Origin: Pedobacter sp. ISL-64
GTDB taxonomy: Bacteria; Bacteroidota; Bacteroidia; Sphingobacteriales; Sphingobacteriaceae
Assembly: GCF_018613605.1 (NCBI RefSeq)
Contig: NZ_JAGGPU010000020.1
Span: 62,001 to 126,000, forward strand
Length of the DNA: 64,000 nt
Direction of reading: 5' to 3'
Every line of letters begins with the position of its first letter. The first letter of the stretch is position 1. Shown here piece by piece: positions 9,025 through 17,155 of the stretch. Below the pieces are notes generated by a model. The model made no database searches, was not told the origin of the DNA, and was given only the letters and a program-made list of their open reading frames with translations. A program made the position numbers and the translations under genes.

Positions 9025-10314
9025 CTAAACCTTAATCCTTTCAACTAACACCTTTGAAGGTTCTGAAGCATCCACACCTTTTATCTCTACATATTTTACA
9101 TTCGGAAACCAAAAGGTACCGCCCTCAATCCGAAGGAATATCCGTTCTAACTGCATTTTTTTATTGTTTATCGTGGCAAAAACATGGTATTTTTTATCTG
9201 CGCCAGATTTATTCAGGTACATCGGCAGTTTTTTATGCGAAGTAAACCGCAGTTCGAACTGACCATTACCCAGATTTTTGCTGATAATTCCATAGGCAAA
9301 TTTCCGCTGGATATAACTCAGTTCTTTCTTTTCACCTTTATCTCCGTAACGCATCCAAAATACATTTACAGGTTGATCTTTATTCACCACACCATGTTTA
9401 TCTACATTTAACTGGCAGATAATGGTATTGGTATTCGGATCGCGCTGTAAATAAAACAGCTGATTGCTGATAGCTGTAGGCGTTGGAAAAGTAATTGGAG
9501 AAGGATCTGATTCCTGCGCATTTGCGTTAAAAGAAAGCATTCCTGTTAAACTTCCCATTAACACCAAACCCGCAATTAATGCAGCCTTGTTATTTCCGTT
9601 TCGCTCATTAAACTCTTGCGCTTCGAGTCCTTTTTTGGCTTCCTGTAACCTTTTAACTGCCGTAATATTGGTTAATACCGCCATTAGGGTAATGGGCATG
9701 GTAAAAATCGACATCGTTTCGAAAACATGGAATGAAACACCTGGTACGTAAACTTTGTAATTGCCACCAATAAAATGACCTGCAATACCACAGGCAATGG
9801 CAAAAACACCAATGGTTACTACCCTTTCCGGCCTTTGCATTAAACCGCCTTTACACTCTACTCCCAATCCCTCGGCTCTTGCACGGGTATAACTCACCAT
9901 CATCGACCCAATTAATGCAATAAACGCAAACAAGGAACTTAAAAAATAATGATGCGCCACCAGGTAATAACAGATCCCTAAAAACATAATCATTTCACTA
10001 TAGCGATCGAGTACCGAATCGTACAATGCGCCAAACTTCGAACTCATGTTTCCCAATCGTGCCACCTGACCATCGAGCATATCGAACAGGCCCGCAAAAA
10101 GCACCAGTGCTCCTCCCCAACCGATGTATGACATATCGCCGCGGTTCGATTTTTCGGCACCGAGTACAAAAATAACCGCCACACCGATATTCAGGATCAA
10201 GCCAATGGTCGTCACTGCATTAGGTGTTAAACCTATTTTTATCAATCCCTTTACAAAAGGATTGATCACCTTGTATATGCCCTGTTGCAGACTGTCTCTT
10301 AGATTTTTTTTCAT
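9025..10314 (-). CDS. Phosphatidylinositol-phosphate synthase fused to periplasmic DUF4833-like domain
   Basis: The N-terminal part (to about 225) is a CDP-alcohol phosphatidyltransferase. The full metal-binding signature is present: Asp78, Asp81-Gly-x2-Ala-Arg86, Gly95, Asp99, Asp103. It probably joins inositol-1-phosphate to CDP-diacylglycerol, as expected next to an inositol-phosphate synthase. After a charged linker comes a second, signal-peptide-like hydrophobic segment ending SFNANAQES, then a beta-rich domain of about 165 residues that I take to be DUF4833, which would face the periplasm. ATG 10314 is used; the longer frame would start with TTG at 10335 and overlap the previous stop. 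The fusion is unusual in having what looks like an internal cleavage site. Archetidyl- or phosphatidylglycerol-phosphate synthase are less likely alternatives. Confidence 0.85.
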   Translation of the reverse strand: MKKNLRDSLQQGIYKVINPFVKGLIKIGLTPNAVTTIGLILNIGVAVIFVLGAEKSNRGDMSYIGWGGALVLFAGLFDMLDGQVARLGNMSSKFGALYDSVLDRYSEMIMFLGICYYLVAHHYFLSSLFAFIALIGSMMVSYTRARAEGLGVECKGGLMQRPERVVTIGVFAIACGIAGHFIGGNYKVYVPGVSFHVFETMSIFTMPITLMAVLTNITAVKRLQEAKKGLEAQEFNERNGNNKAALIAGLVLMGSLTGMLSFNANAQESDPSPITFPTPTAISNQLFYLQRDPNTNTIICQLNVDKHGVVNKDQPVNVFWMRYGDKGEKKELSYIQRKFAYGIISKNLGNGQFELRFTSHKKLPMYLNKSGADKKYHVFATINNKKMQLERIFLRIEGGTFWFPNVKYVEIKGVDASEPSKVLVERIKV

Positions 10315-10324
10315 CGCTTTTTTC

Positions 10325-12868
10325 TTAAAAATCAAATTTTACCCTTGCCCTTATTCCCCATTCCGAAACCTCCGGATTATTGAGGTAGTTGAACCGTTTC
10401 ACCACGTCGACCCTCAATAGTTTAAAAATGTTGCCTATACCAACACTGCCTTCCATATACGGCTCGTTACCCAATGCATAAGTTCTTTGTGCACCATTTT
10501 CGTAAACCGGAAACTGGTATAGTCCTGATTGGAAATTTGGATTGTTTTCATTCCGTAAACCACCATATAAGGCTTTGAATGACACCACTTCCCTCAACTT
10601 TAATTTTTTGATCAACGGCACTTTATTAAAAAAGAAGCCGTTAAAATTGTGGTCAATATTGATGCTCACATAGTGATCACTCACAAACTCTAGAAAGTTC
10701 ATCAGGTTATAAGAGTTGAGCTGATAGGCATAAGTTTGGTTAGCCCGGTGTATGGCCAATAAAGGGAACGGCACTTTTCCTGCGATATAACCACCTTCGA
10801 AAGTTACATCGCTATAACCCAACTGCGATAAATAGAAACGTTTATCGATGCTGCCCATTAAGTTATGGTAATTGTATTCGCCACCGAAAACACCCTTTAA
10901 ACCTGCGGTATAACGTAAATTAAATACCGGATAGCGATCGGCAATGGGCACACGGTATATTTTTCCCTGATAAAACTTTTCATTCGGCGCGTACCGTAAT
11001 TGCAAGGAGATTTCGCTGGTACTTAACCGGTTAACAGCCTGATTTGCTCCGTTTAGGTAATTGAGTCCACCGGCAGGCGTTTGGCTCCACTTTTTAAAGC
11101 CAAGGTTGTAAGAAAAGTGGTTTTCGAATTCTTTAACATAATCTAAACGGTAAAAATCGTTATAGAGCAACATATCGTTTACCCCTCTTTTAAACGAGAG
11201 CAAGAAATTATCTTCCTGCACAAACTGGAGTTCTTGTCCCGGTATTTTAGTATCTCGTTGAAAACTGGCCCTGACGTAGTTTTGGGGGAATTCGTAGATC
11301 GATTTATTGTTTAGCGAATAAGTTCCGGAAAGGAAAAACTTCCATTTCTCATCTTTAATCCCATAAGCCAAATAATTTTCGAAATAATACCGTTTACTAA
11401 GCTCAGGCGTTGTTCGGCCGCCTACCCGCAGCCTTAAACCTTCTACATTGTTAAAGCTATAAAATGTATTTACCGGACCAATTTCGTAAGGACCGAGATT
11501 CTGATAACCTGCAAATAAAAGCGTAACGATTTTCATTGTCCGTTTAAAAGACGGAAGGTTTTGCAGGGTATCGATATTGCCATAAATCTTCAACTGGTTC
11601 TTCGAAATGGTATCCAGTCTGTTTTGCTCCCAGAATTTATTGTCTTTTTTTGCTGCATCGGCCCGCACAACGATACTTTTCCCTTGAAAAATAGTATCTG
11701 GCAGAACCGTATCAAACTGGTAATTCTTATAAGTAACGGTACGCTCGCCGGTAAAACCTATGCCTTTGGTTTTTCCAATGCCAAAATCGGCCAACAGATT
11801 GCTTTTGCTTAAACTGTACTTGCCTTTGTTGTTGGCTTCGAAATCGAGATCGATTTTTAGCGCACGGACAAAATTGAGGTTAATGTTTTTATTTACCCCA
11901 AATGAAGCACCCGTAACGGCGTAATGGTTATCATTCGTTACATAAATCTTTCCTTCGAACAGCATATCGTTTGTATTTCGGGGGGTAAAAGAAAGTTCAA
12001 TAACCTGAGGTTTCTGATTTTTTAACGTATCGGTAATGAAAAACTTATAAAAAGCAGGTGCCCCATCCGAAATCGGACTTAAAAATTCGTTACTGATCAC
12101 CGAAATGTTGTTTTTATAGATATCGATGTCCTGATACATCCTATCGAAATAGGTTTTCATTCCTTTATTATCGATGTACCTGCTATCGAAGTTTACCTGT
12201 TTCTCGGCAATAACAACAGTTTTATTTCTTTCGGGATCTTTACTGAGGTAACTATCGGCCAGTTTCTCCTGAATGTACACAGGCAAGAGGTTTTTTCCGC
12301 CAATTAAGGTCGAATCCTGTTCCTGAAATAAAAACTGATAATTTCTGAACATCTTTTTGTTCTTAAACTTTTCCGAAACATTGCTCAACGAAAACAACAT
12401 CTTCTCATATTGCCTAAAAGACACCGTATTGTAACTCTTAATCCGGTTTTCATCTTTATGGGCAATTACCTGGCGGATCAATTCTACCGCGGGATTATCT
12501 TTGTTTCGGTATTTTATCTTTTTACCACCCACAATGATCACTTCGTCCAAAGCTTTTGAATCAGGAACCAATGCAATATCGAGTTCCTGAGTTGCAGATG
12601 GCATAACATTTTTAAAAGCCGCTCGATAACCTACATAATTAAAAGTGATTTCATTCTGAGGATCGGGAGAAACCAATGTGTACTTTCCGTTTACATCGGT
12701 TTGTATGCCTATTTTAGTATCCTTAAAAAAAACGGAAACATTGGGTAGTGTTTCTTTGGTAACCGCATCGCGCACGATACCAGATACTACTGTTCTTTGG
12801 CCAAAAGCATTTACCTGCAAAATAAAACTGAGCACCACGAGGAGAAAAAATGAATAAATCGGTTTCAT
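10325..12868 (-). CDS. DUF5686-type outer-membrane protein with CarboxypepD_reg domain
   Basis: Signal peptide ending NAFGQ, then a CarboxypepD_reg-like Ig domain (about 28-110: VSGIVRDAVTKETLPNVSV), then a long beta-strand-rich region up to the C-terminal RARVKFDF, which is typical of a 16-strand-like outer-membrane barrel ending in Phe. There is no plug domain, so it is not a TonB receptor. I recognise the layout as the DUF5686 family, whose function is not established. It sits between GtrA (stop codon adjacent, at 12869) and the PI-phosphate synthase, ten bases upstream of that ATG, so it is very likely co-expressed. A role in placing or exporting the lipid at the outer membrane is an inference. 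Confidence 0.8.
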   Translation of the reverse strand: MKPIYSFFLLVVLSFILQVNAFGQRTVVSGIVRDAVTKETLPNVSVFFKDTKIGIQTDVNGKYTLVSPDPQNEITFNYVGYRAAFKNVMPSATQELDIALVPDSKALDEVIIVGGKKIKYRNKDNPAVELIRQVIAHKDENRIKSYNTVSFRQYEKMLFSLSNVSEKFKNKKMFRNYQFLFQEQDSTLIGGKNLLPVYIQEKLADSYLSKDPERNKTVVIAEKQVNFDSRYIDNKGMKTYFDRMYQDIDIYKNNISVISNEFLSPISDGAPAFYKFFITDTLKNQKPQVIELSFTPRNTNDMLFEGKIYVTNDNHYAVTGASFGVNKNINLNFVRALKIDLDFEANNKGKYSLSKSNLLADFGIGKTKGIGFTGERTVTYKNYQFDTVLPDTIFQGKSIVVRADAAKKDNKFWEQNRLDTISKNQLKIYGNIDTLQNLPSFKRTMKIVTLLFAGYQNLGPYEIGPVNTFYSFNNVEGLRLRVGGRTTPELSKRYYFENYLAYGIKDEKWKFFLSGTYSLNNKSIYEFPQNYVRASFQRDTKIPGQELQFVQEDNFLLSFKRGVNDMLLYNDFYRLDYVKEFENHFSYNLGFKKWSQTPAGGLNYLNGANQAVNRLSTSEISLQLRYAPNEKFYQGKIYRVPIADRYPVFNLRYTAGLKGVFGGEYNYHNLMGSIDKRFYLSQLGYSDVTFEGGYIAGKVPFPLLAIHRANQTYAYQLNSYNLMNFLEFVSDHYVSINIDHNFNGFFFNKVPLIKKLKLREVVSFKALYGGLRNENNPNFQSGLYQFPVYENGAQRTYALGNEPYMEGSVGIGNIFKLLRVDVVKRFNYLNNPEVSEWGIRARVKFDF

Positions 12869-13246
12869 TTAACTTGAAAAAATAAACTGCTTTTGCATGA
12901 TATAATTGTAGCTTAACCCGGTTAAAACTGAGCTAAGTACTTTAGCGAGAACATAATTGAGATTAAAAAAATGGGTGAGCATGAACACACCCGTGGTTAC
13001 GATGATCAGATTGCCTGTCCATACCAAAACGTATTTTAAAATCTGCCATTTAATTGCTGTAGATTCACTTTCAAAAACCCATTTACGGTTCACGTAAAAA
13101 TTAACTGCCCCACCTGTAACCGTCCCCGTAATACTTGCAGCCAGATACCACCAGCCAAAAAGATTTGCGGCAATAATGGTCACACCGAAATCTGTTGCCG
13201 AGGCCACTAAAGATGATGCCTGGGCTTTTAGATAAGTGAACATCAT
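12869..13246 (-). CDS. GtrA-family membrane protein
   Basis: A 125-residue protein with four transmembrane helices and the GtrA features: SLVASATDFGVTI near the start, GGAVNFYVNRKWVF in the middle and YNYIMQKQFIF at the end. GtrA proteins are thought to flip polyprenyl-phosphate-linked sugars or help glycosyltransferases. Its stop codon abuts the start of the DUF5686 gene and its own start is two bases after the PgpA-like stop, so it is inside the lipid operon. Here a job in moving an inositol lipid or its precursor across the inner membrane is possible but unproven. Confidence 0.85.
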   Translation of the reverse strand: MMFTYLKAQASSLVASATDFGVTIIAANLFGWWYLAASITGTVTGGAVNFYVNRKWVFESESTAIKWQILKYVLVWTGNLIIVTTGVFMLTHFFNLNYVLAKVLSSVLTGLSYNYIMQKQFIFSS

Positions 13247-13248
13247 GG

Positions 13249-13704
13249 TTAAAACAGTTCTAAAACAACAACCAGTTGCAGTATAACATTTGCATAAATC
13301 CCAGCCAGCACATCATCTGCCATTACACCCCAACCACCTGGCAATTCTTCGAGTTTTCGGATGTAAAGTGGTTTGAGGATATCGAAAAATCTAAAAAGAA
13401 TAAGTCCTATTAGCGTGTATTCCCATTTTAAAGGCACAAATAACAGGGTGATGCACATTCCTGCCACTTCATCAATCACCACCCTACCGTGGTCTTTCCC
13501 CCAAATCTCTTCCACCCGATCGGCACTCATTACCCCCAAAATCACGATGAGCATAGTGAAAAGTACCGGCCATAAATAAGGGTTGGTATAAGGGCTCTGG
13601 AAAAGATGCCAACAGATGCAGGTTGCTATAGCAGCATAAGTACCTGCGCCCTTGCCGATATACCCGATTCCCAGAGCCGTTGAAAGAAATTTGTGGATAA
13701 ACAC
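13249..13704 (-). CDS. PgpA-type lipid phosphatase, likely PI-phosphate phosphatase
   Basis: A 151-residue inner-membrane phosphatase of the phosphatidylglycerophosphatase A family. Visible motifs are GKGAGTYAA (17-25), VVIDEVAGM with Asp78-Glu79, FRFFDILKP (104-112) and GGWGVMADDVLAG (123-135). The start is GTG and shares one G with the TAG stop of the inositol-phosphate synthase, so translation is coupled. In this neighbourhood the natural substrate is phosphatidylinositol-phosphate, giving PI; in Bacteroides thetaiotaomicron a similar phosphatase is grouped with PI-phosphate synthase and inositol-phosphate synthase (from memory, BT_1522-BT_1526). A plain PgpA acting on phosphatidylglycerophosphate is the alternative. 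Confidence 0.87.
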   Translation of the reverse strand: MFIHKFLSTALGIGYIGKGAGTYAAIATCICWHLFQSPYTNPYLWPVLFTMLIVILGVMSADRVEEIWGKDHGRVVIDEVAGMCITLLFVPLKWEYTLIGLILFRFFDILKPLYIRKLEELPGGWGVMADDVLAGIYANVILQLVVVLELF

Positions 13705-15029
13705 TATACTGTTTCTATCAGTTCTTCTTCGTAATCCTGACCTAAATGGGTGATCAATTCTTCGCCCATAATGTAACGTAAGGTATTCTGAAGTTTCATT
13801 AACTGTTTAAAAATGTCGTTTTCTACAGGTACACCTGGAATCGTTTGTGGCGATTTCAGGTAGAATGATAACCATTCCTGAATGCCCGATAGGTTTGCAC
13901 GTTTAGCCAAATCGATAAACAAAGCAAGATCTAATACAATCGGTGCGGCTAAAATCGAATCGCGGCAAAGGAAATTGATCTTGATCTGCATTTTATAACC
14001 TAACCAACCGAAAATATCGATGTTATCCCAGCTTTCTTTGTTATCACCGTGGGGCGGATAATAGTTGATCCTGATTTTGTGGTACATATCGCCATACAAA
14101 TCAGGGTTAACCTCTGGTTTAAAGATATCTTCCAGTACACCAAGTTTAGATACTTCTTTTGTTTTAAAATTATCAGGATCGTCTAACACCAAACCATCGC
14201 GGTTACCTAAAATATTATCAGAAAACCAACCGTTTACACCTAACGAACGTGCCGCCAAACCAGGCGCCAAAATGGTTTTCATTAAAGTTTGACCGGTTTT
14301 AAAATCTTTACCAGCAATTGGGGTATCGGTTTCTTTAGCCAGTTCGATTAAGGCTGGAATATCAACTGTTAAGTTTGGTGCTCCGTTAGCGAAAGGAATT
14401 CCTAATTTTAATGCAGCATAAGCATAGATCATACTTGGCGCAATACGCAAATCGTTGTCTCTTAAACCTTGCTCAAATGCAGCAAGCGACTCATGTACTT
14501 CTGATGCTTCGAAATAAATCTCTGTAGAACCACACCAAACCAGTACAATACGATCGCAATTGTTTTCTGCTTTGAAGTTTTTAATATCCTCCATTACGGC
14601 TAAAGCCAGTTCGTAACGGTTATCGAGATCTTTTACATATTTACCATCAAGGTTTTTTACATAATTTCTATCGAAAGCAGCGCGCATCGGTTTAATGGCT
14701 TGTAATTCCTCACGTACGTCGCGCAAAAGGTTAGCGTCTAATACGCGGGCATTCATTGCCGCTTCGTAAACATTATCTTCATAAACATCCCAGCCACCGA
14801 AAACTAAGTCTTCAAGACCAGCCAGAGGCACAAAATCTTTAATTTTTGGTTCTCTTTTTTCTGTTCTTTTGCCCAAACGGATGGTACCCATCTGTGTTAA
14901 CGAACCGATCGGTTTTGATATCCCTTTTTTAATTGCAGCAACTCCGGCAATCATGGTTGTTGCTACAGCGCCTAATCCTGGCATTAATATTCCCAGCTTG
15001 CCTTCAGCTGCTTTTACTTGTTGTTTCAT
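13704..15029 (-). CDS. ino1: myo-Inositol-1-phosphate synthase
   Basis: Converts glucose-6-phosphate to 1D-myo-inositol-3-phosphate with NAD. The protein has 441 residues, the size of bacterial Ino1. It carries the N-terminal dinucleotide loop GLGAVATT (18-25), and the catalytic core motifs GKDFKTGQT (240-248), GWFSDNILGNRDG (267-279), NYYPPHGDNKE (322-332) and LCRDSILAAP (354-363). It is cytoplasmic. It supplies the head group for the PI-phosphate synthase at 9025-10314. The stop codon TAG overlaps the GTG of the PgpA-like gene by one base, and the reductase gene ends 18 bases upstream of its ATG. Confidence 0.95.
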   Translation of the reverse strand: MKQQVKAAEGKLGILMPGLGAVATTMIAGVAAIKKGISKPIGSLTQMGTIRLGKRTEKREPKIKDFVPLAGLEDLVFGGWDVYEDNVYEAAMNARVLDANLLRDVREELQAIKPMRAAFDRNYVKNLDGKYVKDLDNRYELALAVMEDIKNFKAENNCDRIVLVWCGSTEIYFEASEVHESLAAFEQGLRDNDLRIAPSMIYAYAALKLGIPFANGAPNLTVDIPALIELAKETDTPIAGKDFKTGQTLMKTILAPGLAARSLGVNGWFSDNILGNRDGLVLDDPDNFKTKEVSKLGVLEDIFKPEVNPDLYGDMYHKIRINYYPPHGDNKESWDNIDIFGWLGYKMQIKINFLCRDSILAAPIVLDLALFIDLAKRANLSGIQEWLSFYLKSPQTIPGVPVENDIFKQLMKLQNTLRYIMGEELITHLGQDYEEELIETV

Positions 15030-15047
15030 TCTATTTTATTTAAAATC

Positions 15048-16037
15048 TTATAACCAATTGTTTTTACGGTACCAGTTTATGGTTTCATTAAGCCCTTGTT
15101 CGAGTCCGAATTGGGGCACAAAACCAAAGTCGTTCTGAATATTTTCAATGTCGCAGCCCCAATTGAGCGCGGTGAGTTCTTTTATCTTATCTACATTTAA
15201 AGCAGGAATCTTATTAAACACGCCATACAACCGTTCCATCGACCAGGCAAGGCCCTTAATCATTTGCACAGGTACATTCACGGTCAATGTTTTTTTGTTT
15301 AAGGCCTTACGCACATGGGCAGCTAGCGCAGAGCGGTTATAAACTGCTCCATCAGAAATGTTATAACTTTTGCCAACAACATCAGATGCAAGTGCTTTTA
15401 TAATAATATTGGCCAAATCGGTGGCGTATACAAAGCTCAGTTCCTGTTCCTGTTTGCCGATATACAGCTCCAGTCCTGCTTTAATGGTTTTAATCAATAT
15501 GAAAATGTCTTTCTCCCTCGGCCCATATACTGCGGTAGGCCTGAAGGTGATTAGAGGCAGATTCGGAATCTGAGCCAAGTATGTCTCTGCAAGTGCTTTG
15601 CTGATCCCATAATTGGTTACCGGATTTGATGCCCCCATATCTGTCAGTTTTTCATTTTTCCGATTTAAAGGCCCCAGTGCGGCCAAACTGCTGATAAATA
15701 CGAATTTCTTTATGCTATGTGCCGATTTTGAAGCCGCCAAAGCCAGGTTCCGGGTATAAATGGCGTTTATCTGATTGTAATCATCGAGTTTTTTTGCCTT
15801 GGTTACCGCAGCTGCATGCACGATGTAGTCATATCTTTTTTCCTCTATATTTTCCTTCAACAGGTATATGGAAGAAAGATCAAGGTCAACATAGTTGATC
15901 GGAAAATCTTTAAGATGTGTTGCAGTGGCCGATTGACGTACATTTGCATACACTTCAAGATCATTCGCCAAAGCAGATTTTATCAGGTGATACCCTACAA
16001 ATCCTGTCGCCCCTGTAATCAACACGCGCTTTTTCAT
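15048..16037 (-). CDS. NAD-dependent epimerase/dehydratase-type reductase, CerR-like
   Basis: Extended short-chain dehydrogenase of 329 residues. Rossmann loop TGATGFVG (8-15), catalytic Ser near 117 (FVFISSLAA), and Tyr143/Lys147 in NYGISK. The family includes sugar epimerases, but in Caulobacter crescentus a protein of this type (CerR) reduces the 3-keto group during ceramide synthesis. Its ATG overlaps the stop of the GNAT-type gene by four bases (ATGA), which in turn overlaps serine palmitoyltransferase, so a role as ketosphinganine or ketoceramide reductase is the best reading. Sequence motifs alone do not exclude a nucleotide-sugar substrate. Confidence 0.82.
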   Translation of the reverse strand: MKKRVLITGATGFVGYHLIKSALANDLEVYANVRQSATATHLKDFPINYVDLDLSSIYLLKENIEEKRYDYIVHAAAVTKAKKLDDYNQINAIYTRNLALAASKSAHSIKKFVFISSLAALGPLNRKNEKLTDMGASNPVTNYGISKALAETYLAQIPNLPLITFRPTAVYGPREKDIFILIKTIKAGLELYIGKQEQELSFVYATDLANIIIKALASDVVGKSYNISDGAVYNRSALAAHVRKALNKKTLTVNVPVQMIKGLAWSMERLYGVFNKIPALNVDKIKELTALNWGCDIENIQNDFGFVPQFGLEQGLNETINWYRKNNWL

Positions 16038-17155
16038 ATCGCTTTCTCCAAAATCCTATATTTCCGGTACAGTTTCCCACCAATATCTTCAATAGGTTTA
16101 TTGATCAGATCGTTATGATCTAAAGTCCAGCTGGCCTCTGCATATTTCATATTTTTGGCCTTGAAATGTTTGATGATACGGCCATAAAGACAAGCTTCAA
16201 TCCCCATTTTACGGTAACCATCTACCACGCCAAGTAACAAAATACGGATGCCATCAATTTTCTTTTTATTGGCCAAAAGTTTGATCAATCCGGTAGGGAA
16301 CAATCTTCCGCGTTTAATTTTGATCAGGATCTGGTTAATATCGGGTATAGCCAACGCAAAACCCACAATCTTACCATGTTGCTCGGCCAGGATACAAAAC
16401 TCAGGGTCAAGGATCAGTTTTAAATCGTTCGCGCTATAGTCAAACTCTTTATCCGTCATCGGCACAAAACCAAGGTTTTTATCCCATGCTTTGTTGTATA
16501 CATCCTTCACCGCATTGCACTCCTCCTTGAATTTCTTCATATTGATTTTGCGGAGTACAATATCATTCCGGAGCAAACGCTCTTCTATCCTATCCAGCAG
16601 CTTAACTGATCTTTCGCTATAATTGCCCGCGGTGTAGCGGTAGGCCCTTAAATCGACATTTTTCTGAAAGCCGATTTGCTCTAAAAGCGACAGATAATAT
16701 GGTGCATTATATGGCATCATGGCTACAGGTGGCCCGTCGAAACCTTCAATCAGTAATCCGCATACTTCGTTGGTTGAAAAATTTACCGGACCTAAAACTT
16801 TTGTCAGTCCTCTTTCCGTAAGCCATTCTTCTGCCGCACCAAGCAGTTCATTAGCCGCTGTTACATCATTAATACAATCGAAAAAGCCAAAGAAACCATC
16901 ATTCCCGCCGTAAACTTTATTATGGTTGGTATTGTTGATGGCCGCAATACGCCCAATGATTTTACCATCATTGTACAGCAAAAAAAGCTGGATTTCTGAA
17001 TGTTCGTAAAAGGGGTGTTTGCCTGGGGTAAGCAGATCGCGTTGGGCAATAAAAAGCTCAGGAACATAGTTTACATCGGCCGCATACAATTGGTGCGGAA
17101 AATCTACAAATGCCTTTAATGCTTTTTTACCAGAAACCTTTACCAGTTCTCTCAT
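16034..17155 (-). CDS. GNAT-fold acyltransferase, candidate bacterial ceramide synthase
   Basis: A 373-residue soluble protein with GNAT-like halves. The N-terminal half has LLYNDGKIIGRIAAINN and the GPVNFSTNEVCGLLIEGF / GPPVAMMPYN region; the C-terminal half has AEQHGKIVGFALAIPD and LLGVVDGYRKMGIEACLYG, which resembles an acyl-CoA loop. The GPPV..MPYN motif links it to the YghO-like group that, as I recall, contains the Caulobacter ceramide synthase bCerS. It overlaps the serine palmitoyltransferase stop and the reductase start by ATGA at each end, so the three are translationally coupled. Predicted role: N-acylation of the sphingoid base. A different amine acceptor is possible. Confidence 0.8.
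   Translation of the reverse strand: MRELVKVSGKKALKAFVDFPHQLYAADVNYVPELFIAQRDLLTPGKHPFYEHSEIQLFLLYNDGKIIGRIAAINNTNHNKVYGGNDGFFGFFDCINDVTAANELLGAAEEWLTERGLTKVLGPVNFSTNEVCGLLIEGFDGPPVAMMPYNAPYYLSLLEQIGFQKNVDLRAYRYTAGNYSERSVKLLDRIEERLLRNDIVLRKINMKKFKEECNAVKDVYNKAWDKNLGFVPMTDKEFDYSANDLKLILDPEFCILAEQHGKIVGFALAIPDINQILIKIKRGRLFPTGLIKLLANKKKIDGIRILLLGVVDGYRKMGIEACLYGRIIKHFKAKNMKYAEASWTLDHNDLINKPIEDIGGKLYRKYRILEKAI

Noticed and set aside
10325..12868. Calling this gene a TonB-dependent receptor
   Set aside because: It has the CarboxypepD_reg domain and an outer-membrane barrel but no plug domain.
13249..13704. Calling this gene a housekeeping phosphatidylglycerophosphatase A
   Set aside because: The family is right, but overlap with inositol-phosphate synthase and nearby PI-phosphate synthase favour PI-phosphate as the substrate. 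The alternative is kept in the entry.
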